Positions 51,652 through 61,014 of a stretch of 64,000 bases of DNA are shown here, in pieces (within the stretch, counting starts at the first letter, position 1; each line of letters opens with the position of its first letter). Location of the stretch: the NCBI RefSeq assembly GCF_900108945.1, contig NZ_FNYE01000040.1:1-64000 (forward strand), written 5' to 3'. The position numbers and the translations under genes are program-made. A model generated the notes under the pieces. That model did no database searches, was not told where the DNA came from, and was given only the letters and a program-made list of their open reading frames with translations. This DNA is from Paraburkholderia diazotrophica. Its GTDB lineage: Bacteria; Pseudomonadota; Gammaproteobacteria; Burkholderiales; Burkholderiaceae.

Positions 51652-52482
51652 TCAGGCGGGCTGGCTCGCCGTCGACACGCGCCTGTAGATGTCGGCCACG
51701 TCGATGTCGCCGAGCTCGATCAGGAACGTGTCGCGCAGACATGTTTCGAGTTCGTGCGCGCTCTCGATGCGGCGCTCGATCGCTTCGCCGTCTTTCGAGC
51801 GCGCGGTGAGCCTGTCGTTGAACAGCGTGAGCCGCCCTTCCGGCGTCACGCGGCACACGACGAGACTCGTCGTGAAGAACGACGAGGGATGCGTCGACGT
51901 GTACCAGTTCGACACTTCGTAATCGATCCACTCCGCGCGCTGCAGATCGAAGCGATAGGTCTTGAGCCACGTCTCGCCCGATTGCACTTCGAGATCGAAC
52001 GAACCTTGCGAAGCATCGGCGAGACGGAACGGCTCGTGTGTGGTCTGTTGCGCGACGCCTGTTTGCAGGCGCAACGGCGATGTCAGCGTGACGGCGCCGA
52101 AGCCGACGTCGGCGATCCACGGCTGATCGTCGACGCTCACGCGCAACACCATATGCGTGCGCGGCGTGATCGCGTCGGGCTCGCGATTCCACAGCACGCG
52201 CGCGATCATCGGCGTCACGTCGAAGCCGAGCTGCATCAGCACATGCGCGAACAGCCCGTTCTGCTCGAAGCAATAGCCGCCGCGCCGCCGCTCGATCAGC
52301 TTGTCGACGATCGCGGACAGTCCCAGATCGACGCGCCGGCCCGTCAACGGGTCGAGGTTTTCGAAGGGAATCGACAGCGGATGCAGACGTTGCAGATCGC
52401 GCAACACGTCGAGCGTCGCGGCCTGCGGGCCCGTGTAGCCGATGCGCCTGAAATAGCGGTCGAGATCGAGTGTGCTGGACAT
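51652..52482 (-). CDS. Arylamine N-acetyltransferase
   Basis: About 276 residues, the normal length. The catalytic triad is visible: Cys in RRGGYCFEQNGLFAHVL, His in RTHMVLRV and Asp in WIADVGFGAVTLTSPL. N-terminal LDLDRYFRRIGYTGP and IPFENLDPLTGRRVDL match the family. It transfers acetyl from acetyl-CoA to arylamines and hydrazines, or has biosynthetic roles in some bacteria. AAGGAGAACCCG precedes the ATG at 52482. First gene of a probable nat, methyltransferase, poxB transcript. Confidence 0.92.
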   Translation of the reverse strand: MSSTLDLDRYFRRIGYTGPQAATLDVLRDLQRLHPLSIPFENLDPLTGRRVDLGLSAIVDKLIERRRGGYCFEQNGLFAHVLMQLGFDVTPMIARVLWNREPDAITPRTHMVLRVSVDDQPWIADVGFGAVTLTSPLRLQTGVAQQTTHEPFRLADASQGSFDLEVQSGETWLKTYRFDLQRAEWIDYEVSNWYTSTHPSSFFTTSLVVCRVTPEGRLTLFNDRLTARSKDGEAIERRIESAHELETCLRDTFLIELGDIDVADIYRRVSTASQPA

Positions 52483-52707
52483 CGGGTTCTCCTTGTCGAG
52501 TTGCGGTTGTCGACTGTCGCGTTGCCCATGAGCATGCTGTGTGAAGCGCATGCCTCATGCAGCGCGATGCGTCGTGCGCCATCGAATTGAAAGCGTATCT
52601 TCATTGCTGCGTGCGATGCGTAAAGTCCCACAACGCCTACGCCCATTCATACCCGATCGATCATCACGCGGCGCATCCGCTCGCGACAAGTCCGCCCATC
52701 GCAAACC

Positions 52708-53394
52708 TCAAAAGCCCTTCAGCGCCGAAGCCGCAATGGAGGGCACGCTGATGCCGTGGCTCGTCGCGTACTGCACGGCCGCGCTCAGCGTCGATGCAAG
52801 CGACTGCAACTGCCCCGGCGCCGACTGCGCGATATACGACGCCGCTTGCGCCGACTGCGGATTCATGCCCGATTGCAGCAGCGACGAGGGGCTCATTTGC
52901 CCGATGCTGCCGAGGCTCGACTGCAGGCTCGAATACTGGCTCACGCCCTGCCCGAGCGATGCAAGGCCATTGGAGAACGCCTGCTTGTCGATGGGCTTTG
53001 ACGATCCCGATGACGACCGGCTCGCGAATGCCTGCGTGAGTGTCTGCGACAGCGACTGCTGCGTGCTGCCGACCTGCGACAGCTGACTCACCGAAGGCGT
53101 GCCGCCGCTCAACAGGCCCGACGCCTGCTGCGCCTGGCTCGCCGCGCTCGACAACCCCATCGCCGATGCGAGGCTCGACTGGCCGCTCAATACCTGCTGG
53201 TTCGCGCCGACATAGTTCTGCAGAAGCTGTGAAATGCCGTCCGACGAAGCAGCCGCTCCCGCGTTGCCGGCTCCATTGCCCGACGAGTTGCCGCCGCCGA
53301 TGCCGAACTGTTGCAGGTTCAGCTGCGCGAAAGCGGCGCTGCTCACGAGCAGGCCCGTAGCGAGTAGCGCTGTGGAAACAATGCGTGTCTTCAT
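52708..53394 (-). CDS. Secreted Ser/Gln/Gly-rich protein of unknown function
   Basis: About 228 residues. AGGAGGGCCACCC precedes the ATG at 53394. The signal peptide (STALLATGLLVSSAAFAQ) is followed by a low-complexity mature region rich in Ser, Gln, Gly and Ala, with helical heptad-like stretches (QQVLSGQSSLASAMGL, LGSIGQMSPSSLLQSG). No cysteine is present in the mature part. The final segment SHGISVPSIAASALKGF is less biased. Possibly cell-surface or biofilm related, but this cannot be shown. The 225-base spacer to the N-acetyltransferase start is empty. Confidence 0.75.
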   Translation of the reverse strand: MKTRIVSTALLATGLLVSSAAFAQLNLQQFGIGGGNSSGNGAGNAGAAASSDGISQLLQNYVGANQQVLSGQSSLASAMGLSSAASQAQQASGLLSGGTPSVSQLSQVGSTQQSLSQTLTQAFASRSSSGSSKPIDKQAFSNGLASLGQGVSQYSSLQSSLGSIGQMSPSSLLQSGMNPQSAQAASYIAQSAPGQLQSLASTLSAAVQYATSHGISVPSIAASALKGF

Positions 53395-53566
53395 GGGTGG
53401 CCCTCCTGTCATGTGATCGATACGTGACGTTCGTCGCGGATGCGTGTCGAGTTCGTCGCGACCGTTTCGTCGATTGTGTCGCTTCGACACGCGGACCCGG
53501 CTCGCGTTCGCGTTTTCGTCAGACCCAAGGCCGCGTGGCAAATCGCGAGCCTGCCCCTGGAAAGCC

Positions 53567-54463
53567 TCACACAATGCGACGCGCCTCACGCGGCTCGCGG
53601 GCCGGCGCGCGCACCGACAGGTCCTGCACCATTTGCGCGGCGAGATAGTCGCAAGTCGGCCGGTCCGACTTCGCGCTGCGCGCAACGACGATGTCGAGCG
53701 GCTCGATCGTCGGCAAGCCCTGCTCGGCGCCGAGGATCGCGAGCCGCGGCGGCACGCTGCAACGTGCGAGCGCGATCACCGAAAGGCCCGCATCGACGGT
53801 CGCGACGAGACCGCTCAGGCTCGCGCTACTGTACGCGGCGCGATAGCGGACGCGGGCGCGGTCGAGCGCGGCCAGCGTGTTCGCGCGCGCGACGCAGCCG
53901 GGCTCGTAAAGGCCCACGGGCAACGGCGAAACGTTGAGCACGGGCGTATCGGCGGATGCGCCCACCCACACCATCGGCTCGCTGCGCACGAATTCGCCGC
54001 GCAGCTTGCGGTCGCGCGTAACGAACGCGAGATCGATCTTGTTGTCCGCGAGCATCGGCGCGAGCGCCGTGCTCTGCGCGCAGACGATCTCGATCTCCAC
54101 ATGCGGATACAGGTTCGAAAAGCGCCGCAATACCGGCGACAACAACGACGACACGTAATCGTCCGGCGCGCCGAGCACCGCGCGCCCCGTCACTTCGGGC
54201 CGCACGATCGCCGACCATGCCTCCTCGTGCAGATCGATCACGCGCCGCGCGTATTCGAGCAGCGTGTTGCCCGGACGTGTCAGCGAAAGATTGCGCGTAT
54301 CGCGAGCAAAAAGCGTCGTACCGAGCATGCGCTCCAGCCGCTTGATCTGCATGCTGACGGCCGCCTGCGAGCGATGCACGGAGACGGCCGCCTTCGTGAA
54401 GCTGCCCGCCTCGACGACGGCGACGAAGGTGCGCAACAGATCGACGTCGAACTCGGGATGCAT
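53567..54463 (-). CDS. LysR family transcriptional regulator
   Basis: A 298-residue LysR protein. The N-terminal winged helix is LLRTFVAVVEAGSFTKAA, followed by VSMQIKRLERMLGTTLFA. The C-terminal effector domain of periplasmic-binding fold has VEIEIVCAQSTALAPML and GLVATVDAGLSVIALAR. It is divergent from an EamA-family transporter gene (120-base gap), so it probably controls export of a metabolite by that protein. The inducer is unknown. Confidence 0.9.
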   Translation of the reverse strand: MHPEFDVDLLRTFVAVVEAGSFTKAAVSVHRSQAAVSMQIKRLERMLGTTLFARDTRNLSLTRPGNTLLEYARRVIDLHEEAWSAIVRPEVTGRAVLGAPDDYVSSLLSPVLRRFSNLYPHVEIEIVCAQSTALAPMLADNKIDLAFVTRDRKLRGEFVRSEPMVWVGASADTPVLNVSPLPVGLYEPGCVARANTLAALDRARVRYRAAYSSASLSGLVATVDAGLSVIALARCSVPPRLAILGAEQGLPTIEPLDIVVARSAKSDRPTCDYLAAQMVQDLSVRAPAREPREARRIV

Positions 54464-54583
54464 GATTCATCAATCCGGCTTATGGAATTTCTCAATTTTA
54501 TTCGTTTGTCACGCGAAGGCAACGCATCGATACTCGGATGCATTCGACCACTCAAAGCAGCTCACAGTAAGGAGCCGTTTGCC

Positions 54584-55519
54584 ATGCCGTCCCTGTCGCC
54601 GCTATCGCTCAGCCGAAGCCAGCAAGGCGCGCTCACGCTTGCCAGCGGCGGCCTGTTGATGGGCACGATCGGCGTATTCGTCGAGGAAGCGCGGCTCGGC
54701 GCGCTGACGCTCGTGTTCTTCCGCTGTCTGTTCGGCTTCATCTCGCTCGCCGCATATTGCGCGTGGCAAGGCTACTTCGCGCGCCGCCATTTCACGCGGC
54801 GCACCGTTGTGCTCGCGATGCTGTCCGGCGTGCTGATGGTCACGCAATGGGTCTGGTTCTTCGATGCGATCCATCGCACGAGCATCGCCGTCGCGACCGT
54901 CGTGTTCCATGTGCAGCCGTTCTGGGTCGTGCTGATCGGCGCGGCGCTGTTCAATGAGCGGCTCGGCATCGACCGGCTCGGCTGGATCGCGACGGCGTTC
55001 GTCGGACTCGTGCTCGCGTCGGGTGTCGCGGCGACGGGCGCGCTGCAAGGACATGCGAGCTACCTGATCGGCATCGGCGAGGCGCTCGCGGGATCGGTGC
55101 TGTATGCGAGCGTCACGCTGATCGCGAAGAGTCTCGGCGAACTGCGCCCGCATCTGCTGACGCTCGCGCAATGCGCCGTCGGCGTCGTGTGCTTGCCGTT
55201 CATCGCGCCGCTGGGCGCGGAGCATATCGCGCCAGCGCAATGGTTCTGGCTGATCGGCATGGGCGTGCTGCATACGGGGCTGTCGTACGTGCTGATCTAC
55301 GGCGCGCTGCCGAAGCTCACGACGCCCGTGATCGCCGTGCTGCTGTTCGTCTATCCGCTGACGGCAATCGCCGTCGATGCGATGGTCTACGGACGCGCGC
55401 TCAGCCTGCCGCAGATGGGCGGCATGGCACTGATCGTGATCGCGAGCCTGGGCGTGAATCTCGGCTGGCCGCTGCTGTCGGCGTTGCGCATCCAGAAGCC
55501 GGGGCACGCGCGGCGCTGA
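54584..55519 (+). CDS. DMT/EamA-family transporter
   Basis: A 311-residue inner-membrane protein with about ten helices in two EamA repeats (GGLLMGTIGVFVEEARLG and GIGEALAGSVLYASVTLIAK). VVFHVQPFWVVLIGAALFNERL is the usual fourth-fifth helix pattern. Such proteins export or import amino acids, nucleosides or drugs. TAAGGAG is located nine bases before the ATG. The LysR gene upstream is the likely regulator. A strong hairpin follows. Confidence 0.88.
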   Translation: MPSLSPLSLSRSQQGALTLASGGLLMGTIGVFVEEARLGALTLVFFRCLFGFISLAAYCAWQGYFARRHFTRRTVVLAMLSGVLMVTQWVWFFDAIHRTSIAVATVVFHVQPFWVVLIGAALFNERLGIDRLGWIATAFVGLVLASGVAATGALQGHASYLIGIGEALAGSVLYASVTLIAKSLGELRPHLLTLAQCAVGVVCLPFIAPLGAEHIAPAQWFWLIGMGVLHTGLSYVLIYGALPKLTTPVIAVLLFVYPLTAIAVDAMVYGRALSLPQMGGMALIVIASLGVNLGWPLLSALRIQKPGHARR

Positions 55520-55538
55520 GCGTCTCGTGCGAAAGCAG

Positions 55539-55573
55539 AAATGCAACGCGGCGCATCGAGGCGCCGCGTTTGC
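55539..55573. terminator. Terminator hairpin after the EamA gene
   Basis: AACGCGGCGC (55543-55552) and GCGCCGCGTT (55559-55568), a perfect 10-bp stem with a 6-base loop, extended by ATGC and GCAT arms with one bulge. It lies between the convergent EamA and MFS genes. Confidence 0.75.
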
Positions 55574-55604
55574 ATGGAGAGACTGATCTCAACGAGAGAC
55601 GCCG

Positions 55605-55752
55605 TTACTGCGGCTGATCTTAGCCGTTCGTCTCCGGCGCAGTTCGCACGGACAAACCGATCGGAAAAAGAGAACCCGTTACTGCGGCAACTCTTAGCCG
55701 TTCGTTTCCGGCGCAGTTCGCACGGACAAACCGATCGGGAAAAGAGGACCCG
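55605..55752. repeat. 74-bp tandem repeat derived from the MFS gene 3' end
   Basis: TTACTGCGGC begins at 55605, 55679 and 55753, exactly 74 bases apart. The third copy is the real end of the MFS gene (its stop codon and last codons). The other two are near-identical downstream copies with a shared tail (GGACAAACCGATCGG) that is not part of the gene. Copies differ at a few bases. Confidence 0.92.
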
Positions 55753-57057
55753 TTACTGCGGCAGCTCTTCGCCCTTCGTTTCCGGCGCAAACGGAATGAT
55801 GAACAGGCCGACGATGAACGCAACCGCCGTCAGCGCGACGGGCACGCCGAGCGTATGCATGTTCAGCACGGCCGCGCCGAGCAGGAAGTTCACGCCCGCG
55901 CCGACGAAGCGGCCGAACGACGTGCAGAACGCAAACGCCGTCGCGCGCACGCGGGTCTCGAACTGCTCCGGCAGCCACAGGCTGAAGAGCGCGAAGTTGC
56001 CGCCGAAAAAGCCGAGCACGAAAAGCCACGCGATGAACGGCGCGAGTCCGTTCGGCAGATAGAACGCCCAGCCGAAGCTGCCGATGATCGACACGGCCAT
56101 GCCCGCAAAATAGACGGCGAGCGTCTTCTTGCGGCCGATGCGTTCGGCGAGCGGCGGCAGCGCGAGACAGCCGAGAATCGTGCCGATCGACAGCAGGCCC
56201 GTCGCCATCGACGCCATCTTCATCGCTTCCGGCTTCGACATGCCGGCGCGCGCCGCGAGCTGGATCACGGCCGACGGCTCATACACGGCGCCCGCCCACA
56301 AGCCGATGATCGCGATGGTCAGCAGCGCACAAGCGACCCACGTGCGGCGGCGATAGGTCCGCCCAAAGATCTCGCGCATCGGCTTAACGTGCACCACGTC
56401 GCGCGCTTCCGCCTTCTGCCATTTGTCCGACTCCTTCACGCGCGTGAGGATCATGATCGCGACGAACACGGGCACGGCGCCCGTCAGGAACATCGCGCGC
56501 CAGCCGAAGTGCACGCCGACCGTGTAGTTGAGCGCGGCGGCCAGGAAGAAGCCCGCGTAATAGCCCGTCTGCAGGTAGCCCGCGCCCATCTTGCGCCGGT
56601 CCTCGGGCCACGACTCCGCGACGTAGGTGCCCGCCAGCGCCCACTCGCCGCCGATGCCGACGCCCGCAATGAAGCGGAAGATGCCCAGCTCCCACACGTT
56701 GTGCGCCGTCGCCGACAGCCCGGTGAAGATCGCGAACGTGAAGATCGTGCCCGCCAGCACTTTCGTGCGGCCGAAGCGGTCCGCGAGCGGCCCCCAGATG
56801 AACGACAGCCCCCACCCGACAAGGAAAAGCGCAAACAGGATCGAACCGGCCAGGCCGACGTTCGCAGGCGTTGCCGCATAGCCCGAGCGCGGCAGCAACT
56901 CGGTCAGCGCGGGCGTCAGCACCAGCGCATAGATGAACGAGTCCATTCCGTCCAGCGTCCAGCCGGCCCAGGCGCCCCAGAATCCGGCAATCTGCGACCG
57001 GTTGAGCGGTGTACGCTGCCGGAGGGTTCCTGCCCGGTCCGATATCGATGAATTCAT
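55753..57057 (-). CDS. MFS transporter, metabolite:H+ symporter type; possible malonate transporter
   Basis: About 434 residues and twelve helices. It begins RSQIAGFWGAWAGWTLDGMD, with the D-G-M-D of the aromatic acid/sialate/shikimate group, then GPLADRFGRTKVLAG (motif A) and FRFIAGVGIGGEWALAGTYV (motif B), ending FAPETKGEELPQ (sugar-porter-like tail). GGAGGAGCAGGAGC precedes the ATG. It is divergent from the GntR-mdc operon, so import of malonate or a related dicarboxylate is a reasonable inference; the classical MdcLM or MadLM transporters are absent here. Its 3' end is duplicated downstream. Confidence 0.85.
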   Translation of the reverse strand: MNSSISDRAGTLRQRTPLNRSQIAGFWGAWAGWTLDGMDSFIYALVLTPALTELLPRSGYAATPANVGLAGSILFALFLVGWGLSFIWGPLADRFGRTKVLAGTIFTFAIFTGLSATAHNVWELGIFRFIAGVGIGGEWALAGTYVAESWPEDRRKMGAGYLQTGYYAGFFLAAALNYTVGVHFGWRAMFLTGAVPVFVAIMILTRVKESDKWQKAEARDVVHVKPMREIFGRTYRRRTWVACALLTIAIIGLWAGAVYEPSAVIQLAARAGMSKPEAMKMASMATGLLSIGTILGCLALPPLAERIGRKKTLAVYFAGMAVSIIGSFGWAFYLPNGLAPFIAWLFVLGFFGGNFALFSLWLPEQFETRVRATAFAFCTSFGRFVGAGVNFLLGAAVLNMHTLGVPVALTAVAFIVGLFIIPFAPETKGEELPQ

Positions 57058-57233
57058 GCTCCTGCTCCTCCAAGTGCTACGGTTGGATTGCGTGACTGTC
57101 ACGACGCAGCGGCTCCCCTGCAGGCGGCTTAGGCCGCATGCGCGAGTCGACGCGCGTCAGCGTCGTGCCTTCTGAAAAACCCCGGGTTTGTCCCGCTGGA
57201 AATTGTTCGTTTTTATATATAATATTTGATGTC

Positions 57234-58016
57234 ATGAACGACGCAACCGATGGTTTTCCCCTGGAGAGCGCTTCGCGCGCTCCTCTTCTGCCGACGGCGC
57301 ACACGCCGCGGGCCAGCACGCCGCGCGTGATCGCGGAAGCGCTGCGCGCGGCGATCATCGACGGCACGCTCGCGCCCGGCGCGCCGCTGCGCCAGGACGC
57401 GATCGCGCGCCACTTCTCGGTCAGCGCGATTCCTGTGCGCGAGGCCTTGCGTCAGCTGGAAAGCGAAGGCTGGGTCAAGGTCGAGATGAACAAGGGCGCG
57501 ACCGTCGCGCGGCTGACGCCCGACGAAGCGCGCGAGATCTATGAAATCCGCTCGGCGCTCGAAAGCCTCGCGATTGCGCTCGCGATTCCGAACCACACGG
57601 CCGCGACACTCGCCGAAGCGGCCGCGCTGTGCAGCGCGGCCGAGCGCGAGCCGGACCCGGCTCTTTACGTCACGCGCAACGAGGCGTTCCACACGTGCCT
57701 TTACGCGCCCGCGAACCGCCCGCAACTCGCCGAGATGATCTCGTCGCTGCATCGGCGCGGCGAGCGCTATCTGCGGCTTAAGTTCGGCCTGCCCGAGTAC
57801 AAGGGCGCGTCCGATGCCGAGCACGCCGAGATTCTCGCCGCCGTCGAGCGCAAGGACATCGCGGCCGCTCAAGCGCTCGTGTCCGCGCACCTGTTGGGCA
57901 CGGGCGAGTTTGTCCATCGTTTCTTGACGGAGCGCGCGCAAGCCGAAGCCGCCGAGGCAGCCCCGCGCCGACGGCGCGGACGGCCCGCGCGCACTCCATC
58001 CACTATCGGGAGTTGA
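57234..58016 (+). CDS. GntR-family (FadR type) regulator of the mdc operon
   Basis: About 260 residues. The winged helix shows TPRVIAEALRAAIIDGTLAP and HFSVSAIPVREALRQLESEG. The all-helical FCD effector domain follows (EIYEIRSALESLAIALAIP, then SDAEHAEILAAVERKD with the usual His/Asp metal-ligand pattern). The tail is Arg/Ala-rich. It ends seven bases before mdcA and so is the first gene of the operon, matching MdcY/MatR-type malonate-responsive repressors by context. The start at 57234 is chosen; the frame extends to 57138. An AT-rich stretch at 57210-57230 before it may hold the operator. Confidence 0.85.
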   Translation: MNDATDGFPLESASRAPLLPTAHTPRASTPRVIAEALRAAIIDGTLAPGAPLRQDAIARHFSVSAIPVREALRQLESEGWVKVEMNKGATVARLTPDEAREIYEIRSALESLAIALAIPNHTAATLAEAAALCSAAEREPDPALYVTRNEAFHTCLYAPANRPQLAEMISSLHRRGERYLRLKFGLPEYKGASDAEHAEILAAVERKDIAAAQALVSAHLLGTGEFVHRFLTERAQAEAAEAAPRRRRGRPARTPSTIGS

Positions 58017-58023
58017 AGCGCCG

Positions 58024-59715
58024 ATGAATCAACGAGTCGAGTCAGCCAAGCTCGAATTGGCACAGGCAACGGGAGCGCCCGCCGCGCGCTCATGGACCAC
58101 CAGGCGCGACGAGAAAAGACGCAGGCTCGCCGCGATCGAGCCTTGGCTCGAAGACGGCATTCTTCCCGCCGCGCGCATCGTCGATGCGCTCGAAACGCTG
58201 ATCCGCCCCGGCGATCGCGTCGCACTCGAAGGCGACAACCAGAAACAAGCCGACTTCCTCTCGCGCTCGTTCGCGAAGGTCGATCCGCAAAAAGTGCACG
58301 ACGTGCATCTGCTGATTTCGAGCATCAGCCGACCCGAGCATCTGACGCTGTTCGAAAAGAACATCGCACACAAGGTCGATTTCTCGTTTGCCGGTCCGCA
58401 GAGCCTGCGCGTCGCGCAACTGCTCGAAGACGGCCAGCTCGAAATTGGCGCGATCTATACGTACGTCGAACTGTATGCGCGCATGTTCGTCGACCTCACG
58501 CCGCACGTCGCGCTGCTGTGCGCGGAAAAGGCCGACCGTCACGGCAATCTCTACACCGGCCCGAATACGGAAGACACGCCGACCATCGCCGAAGCCGCCG
58601 CGTTCCGGCACGGCATCGTGATCGTGCAGGTCAACGAGATCGTCGATGAATTGCCGCGCGTCGATATTCCCGCGTCGTGGGTCGACGTGGTCGTGCAGGC
58701 GGACCGCCCGTTCGCCGTCGAGCCGCTTTTCACACGCGATCCGCGTCACATCGGCGACTTGCAGGTGCTGACCGCGATGATGGTCATCAAGGGCATCTAC
58801 GAGCCGTATGGGATTTCGTCGCTGAATCATGGCATCGGCTTCGACACGGCCGCGATCGAACTGCTGCTGCCAACGTACGGCGAATCGCTCGACCTCAAGG
58901 GCAAGATCTGCCGCAACTGGACGCTCAATCCGCACCCGACGCTGATTCCCGCGATCGAGTCGGGCTGGGTCGACAGCGTGCATTGCTTCGGCAGCGAAGT
59001 CGGCATGGAGGCGTATATCGAAGCGCGCCCCGATGTGTTCTTCACGGGCAACGACGGCACGCTGCGCTCGAACCGCGTGCTGTGCCAGCTGGCCGGGCAA
59101 TACGGCGTGGACCTCTTCATCGGCTCGACGTTGCAGATCGACGGTGACGCGAATTCGTCGACGGTCACGCGCGGGCGCCTCGCGGGCTTCGGCGGCGCGC
59201 CGAACATGGGACACGATCCGCGCGGCCGGCGTCATGCGAGCGAAGCGTGGCTCAAGCTGCTGAAGGATCAGGGGCCCGTGTCGCGCGGCAAGAAGCTCGT
59301 CGTGCAACTCGCCGAAACGTACAAGAAAGGCGGCGAGCCGACCTTCGTCGATGAACTCGATGCCATCGCCGTCGGCGCAAAGAGCGGCATGCCCGTTGCG
59401 CCCGTGATGATCTACGGCGACGACGTGAGCCATGTCGTTACGGAAGAAGGCATCGCGCATCTGCACAAGGCGGAAGGCATCGAAGAGCGGCGCGCAGCCG
59501 TTGCCGCCGTCGCGGGCGTGACGCCCATCGGCTTGCGCGCGAAGCCGGAAAAGACGGCCGAGTTGCGCCGCCGCGGCATCGTCGCGTATCCGGAAGATCT
59601 CGGCATCCGGCGCGGCGAAGCGAAGCGCTCGCTGCTCGCGGCGCGCAGCATCGACGATCTCGTTACGTGGTCGGGCGGACTCTATACGCCGCCGGCGCGC
59701 TTCCGTAGCTGGTGA
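58024..59715 (+). CDS. mdcA: Malonate decarboxylase alpha subunit (acetyl-S-ACP:malonate ACP transferase)
   Basis: A 563-residue CoA-transferase-like enzyme. It moves the acyl carrier protein from acetyl to malonate, making malonyl-S-ACP. Family segments: KRRRLAAIEPWLEDG near the start, GNLYTGPNTEDTPTIAEAAA, and GFGGAPNMGHDPRGRRHASE near residue 400. Length fits known MdcA (about 550). GGGAG lies upstream of the ATG, inside the end of the regulator gene. It starts four bases before mdcB would be expected to be coupled (gap to mdcB is four bases). Confidence 0.94.
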   Translation: MNQRVESAKLELAQATGAPAARSWTTRRDEKRRRLAAIEPWLEDGILPAARIVDALETLIRPGDRVALEGDNQKQADFLSRSFAKVDPQKVHDVHLLISSISRPEHLTLFEKNIAHKVDFSFAGPQSLRVAQLLEDGQLEIGAIYTYVELYARMFVDLTPHVALLCAEKADRHGNLYTGPNTEDTPTIAEAAAFRHGIVIVQVNEIVDELPRVDIPASWVDVVVQADRPFAVEPLFTRDPRHIGDLQVLTAMMVIKGIYEPYGISSLNHGIGFDTAAIELLLPTYGESLDLKGKICRNWTLNPHPTLIPAIESGWVDSVHCFGSEVGMEAYIEARPDVFFTGNDGTLRSNRVLCQLAGQYGVDLFIGSTLQIDGDANSSTVTRGRLAGFGGAPNMGHDPRGRRHASEAWLKLLKDQGPVSRGKKLVVQLAETYKKGGEPTFVDELDAIAVGAKSGMPVAPVMIYGDDVSHVVTEEGIAHLHKAEGIEERRAAVAAVAGVTPIGLRAKPEKTAELRRRGIVAYPEDLGIRRGEAKRSLLAARSIDDLVTWSGGLYTPPARFRSW

Positions 59716-59719
59716 CGCG

Positions 59720-60694
59720 ATGGGCTTGCTTTCCACCTTGCGTTCGGATGCGGCTGCTGTTCGCCGCGCGCGCGTCGACGACTTTCGTGGCAAGTACGGT
59801 GCGCTGTCGGACGCATCGCTCGCTGAGCTTGCCGTCGCATCGCTGATCGAAGAAGCGCAACTGACACCGAAGCCCGCGCTCGTCGATGCGCGCGGCAGCG
59901 GCGCGCATCGCGATCTCGACTTGCCGCTGATGCTGTGCTCGGCCCGCGCGCTCGAACCGACGTTCGCGGCGCTCGCGCGCGCATCGCGTGGCCGCATGCC
60001 GTCCGCGACGTTGCGCGCGGAACTCGCGCAGCTCGGACGCGCGGGCGAACAGGACATGATGCGCGCGACGGACGGCAGCAATGCGCATCGCGGCGCGATA
60101 TGGATCGTCGGCCTGCTGGTTGCGGGCGCGGCCATCGTGTTCGACAAAGACGCGCCGCTTGCTTCGCCGGCGTTGCCGTTGCACGCCTATGCCTACGCAC
60201 ATGCGCATCCGCATGCCGCGCGCGTCTGCGAACTCGCCGCGCAGATCGCCTGCTTTCCCGATCGCTTCGCCGCGCCCGCCGACAGCCACGGCGAGCGCGC
60301 GCGTCGGCGGTATCGCGTCGGCGGCGCGCGCCAGGAAGCGCAGGACGGCTTTCCGCATGTGATCGGCGTCGGCCTGCCCGCATTGCGCGCGGCGCGCGCG
60401 AACGGCATCCGCGAGGACGACGCGCGTCTTGACGCGCTGCTTGCGATCATGGGCTCGCTCGACGATACCTGCCTGCTGCATCGCGCGGGTCTCGCCGGTC
60501 TGCGCGCGGGACAACGCGGCGCGCGCGCAGTGCTCGCGGCAGGCGGCGCATCGACGGCAGCGGGACGCGCGGCGCTCGATGCGCTCGACGCCGAGCTGCT
60601 GTCGCTCAACGCTTCTCCCGGCGGCGCAGCCGATCTGCTCGCCGCCACCCTCTTCATCGACAGGCTGGCCCATCGCGCGGCCAGCGGGAGCTGA
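59720..60694 (+). CDS. mdcB: Triphosphoribosyl-dephospho-CoA synthase
   Basis: A 324-residue CitG/MdcB family enzyme that makes 2'-(5''-triphosphoribosyl)-3'-dephospho-CoA, the precursor of the MdcC prosthetic group, from dephospho-CoA and ATP. The typical segments are LVDARGSGAHRDLDLPLMLC near the N-terminus and LNASPGGAADLLAATLFIDR at the end. The spacing to mdcA and mdcC is four and five bases, consistent with one transcript. Confidence 0.92.
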   Translation: MGLLSTLRSDAAAVRRARVDDFRGKYGALSDASLAELAVASLIEEAQLTPKPALVDARGSGAHRDLDLPLMLCSARALEPTFAALARASRGRMPSATLRAELAQLGRAGEQDMMRATDGSNAHRGAIWIVGLLVAGAAIVFDKDAPLASPALPLHAYAYAHAHPHAARVCELAAQIACFPDRFAAPADSHGERARRRYRVGGARQEAQDGFPHVIGVGLPALRAARANGIREDDARLDALLAIMGSLDDTCLLHRAGLAGLRAGQRGARAVLAAGGASTAAGRAALDALDAELLSLNASPGGAADLLAATLFIDRLAHRAASGS

Positions 60695-60699
60695 AACTG

Positions 60700-61014
60700 A
60701 TGGAACAGATGACATTCGACTATCCGGCGCAACGCGCGATCACGACACGCGCGCATGTGGGCGTCGTCGGCTCGGGGGATCTCGAAGTGCTGCTGTCGCC
60801 CGCCGATGCAATGAAGGCGTCGGTGACGGTGCGCACCAGCGTCGACGGTTACGGGCATATCTGGAAGAGCGTGCTCGACCGCTTCTTCACGCGCTATGAC
60901 GGCGCCGCGCAGATCGAGATCAACGACTTCGGCGCAACGCCCGGCGTCGTCGCGCTGCGTCTTGCAGAAGCAGTCGAAGCGGCCGAAGCGAACGGCCAGG
61001 GAGCGAGCGCATGA
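60700..61014 (+). CDS. mdcC: Malonate decarboxylase acyl carrier protein (delta subunit)
   Basis: A 104-residue acyl carrier protein. Ser25 in VGVVGSGDLEVL is the residue to which the phosphoribosyl-dephospho-CoA group is attached, at the same position as in known MdcC proteins. The malonyl and acetyl groups ride on this thiol. Its stop codon overlaps the mdcD start (ATGA). Confidence 0.94.
   Translation: MEQMTFDYPAQRAITTRAHVGVVGSGDLEVLLSPADAMKASVTVRTSVDGYGHIWKSVLDRFFTRYDGAAQIEINDFGATPGVVALRLAEAVEAAEANGQGASA

Noticed and set aside
55605..55790. Insertion sequence remnant or attachment site at the 74-bp repeat
   Set aside because: No transposase or integrase gene, no terminal inverted repeats, and the unit is explained by local duplication of the gene end.
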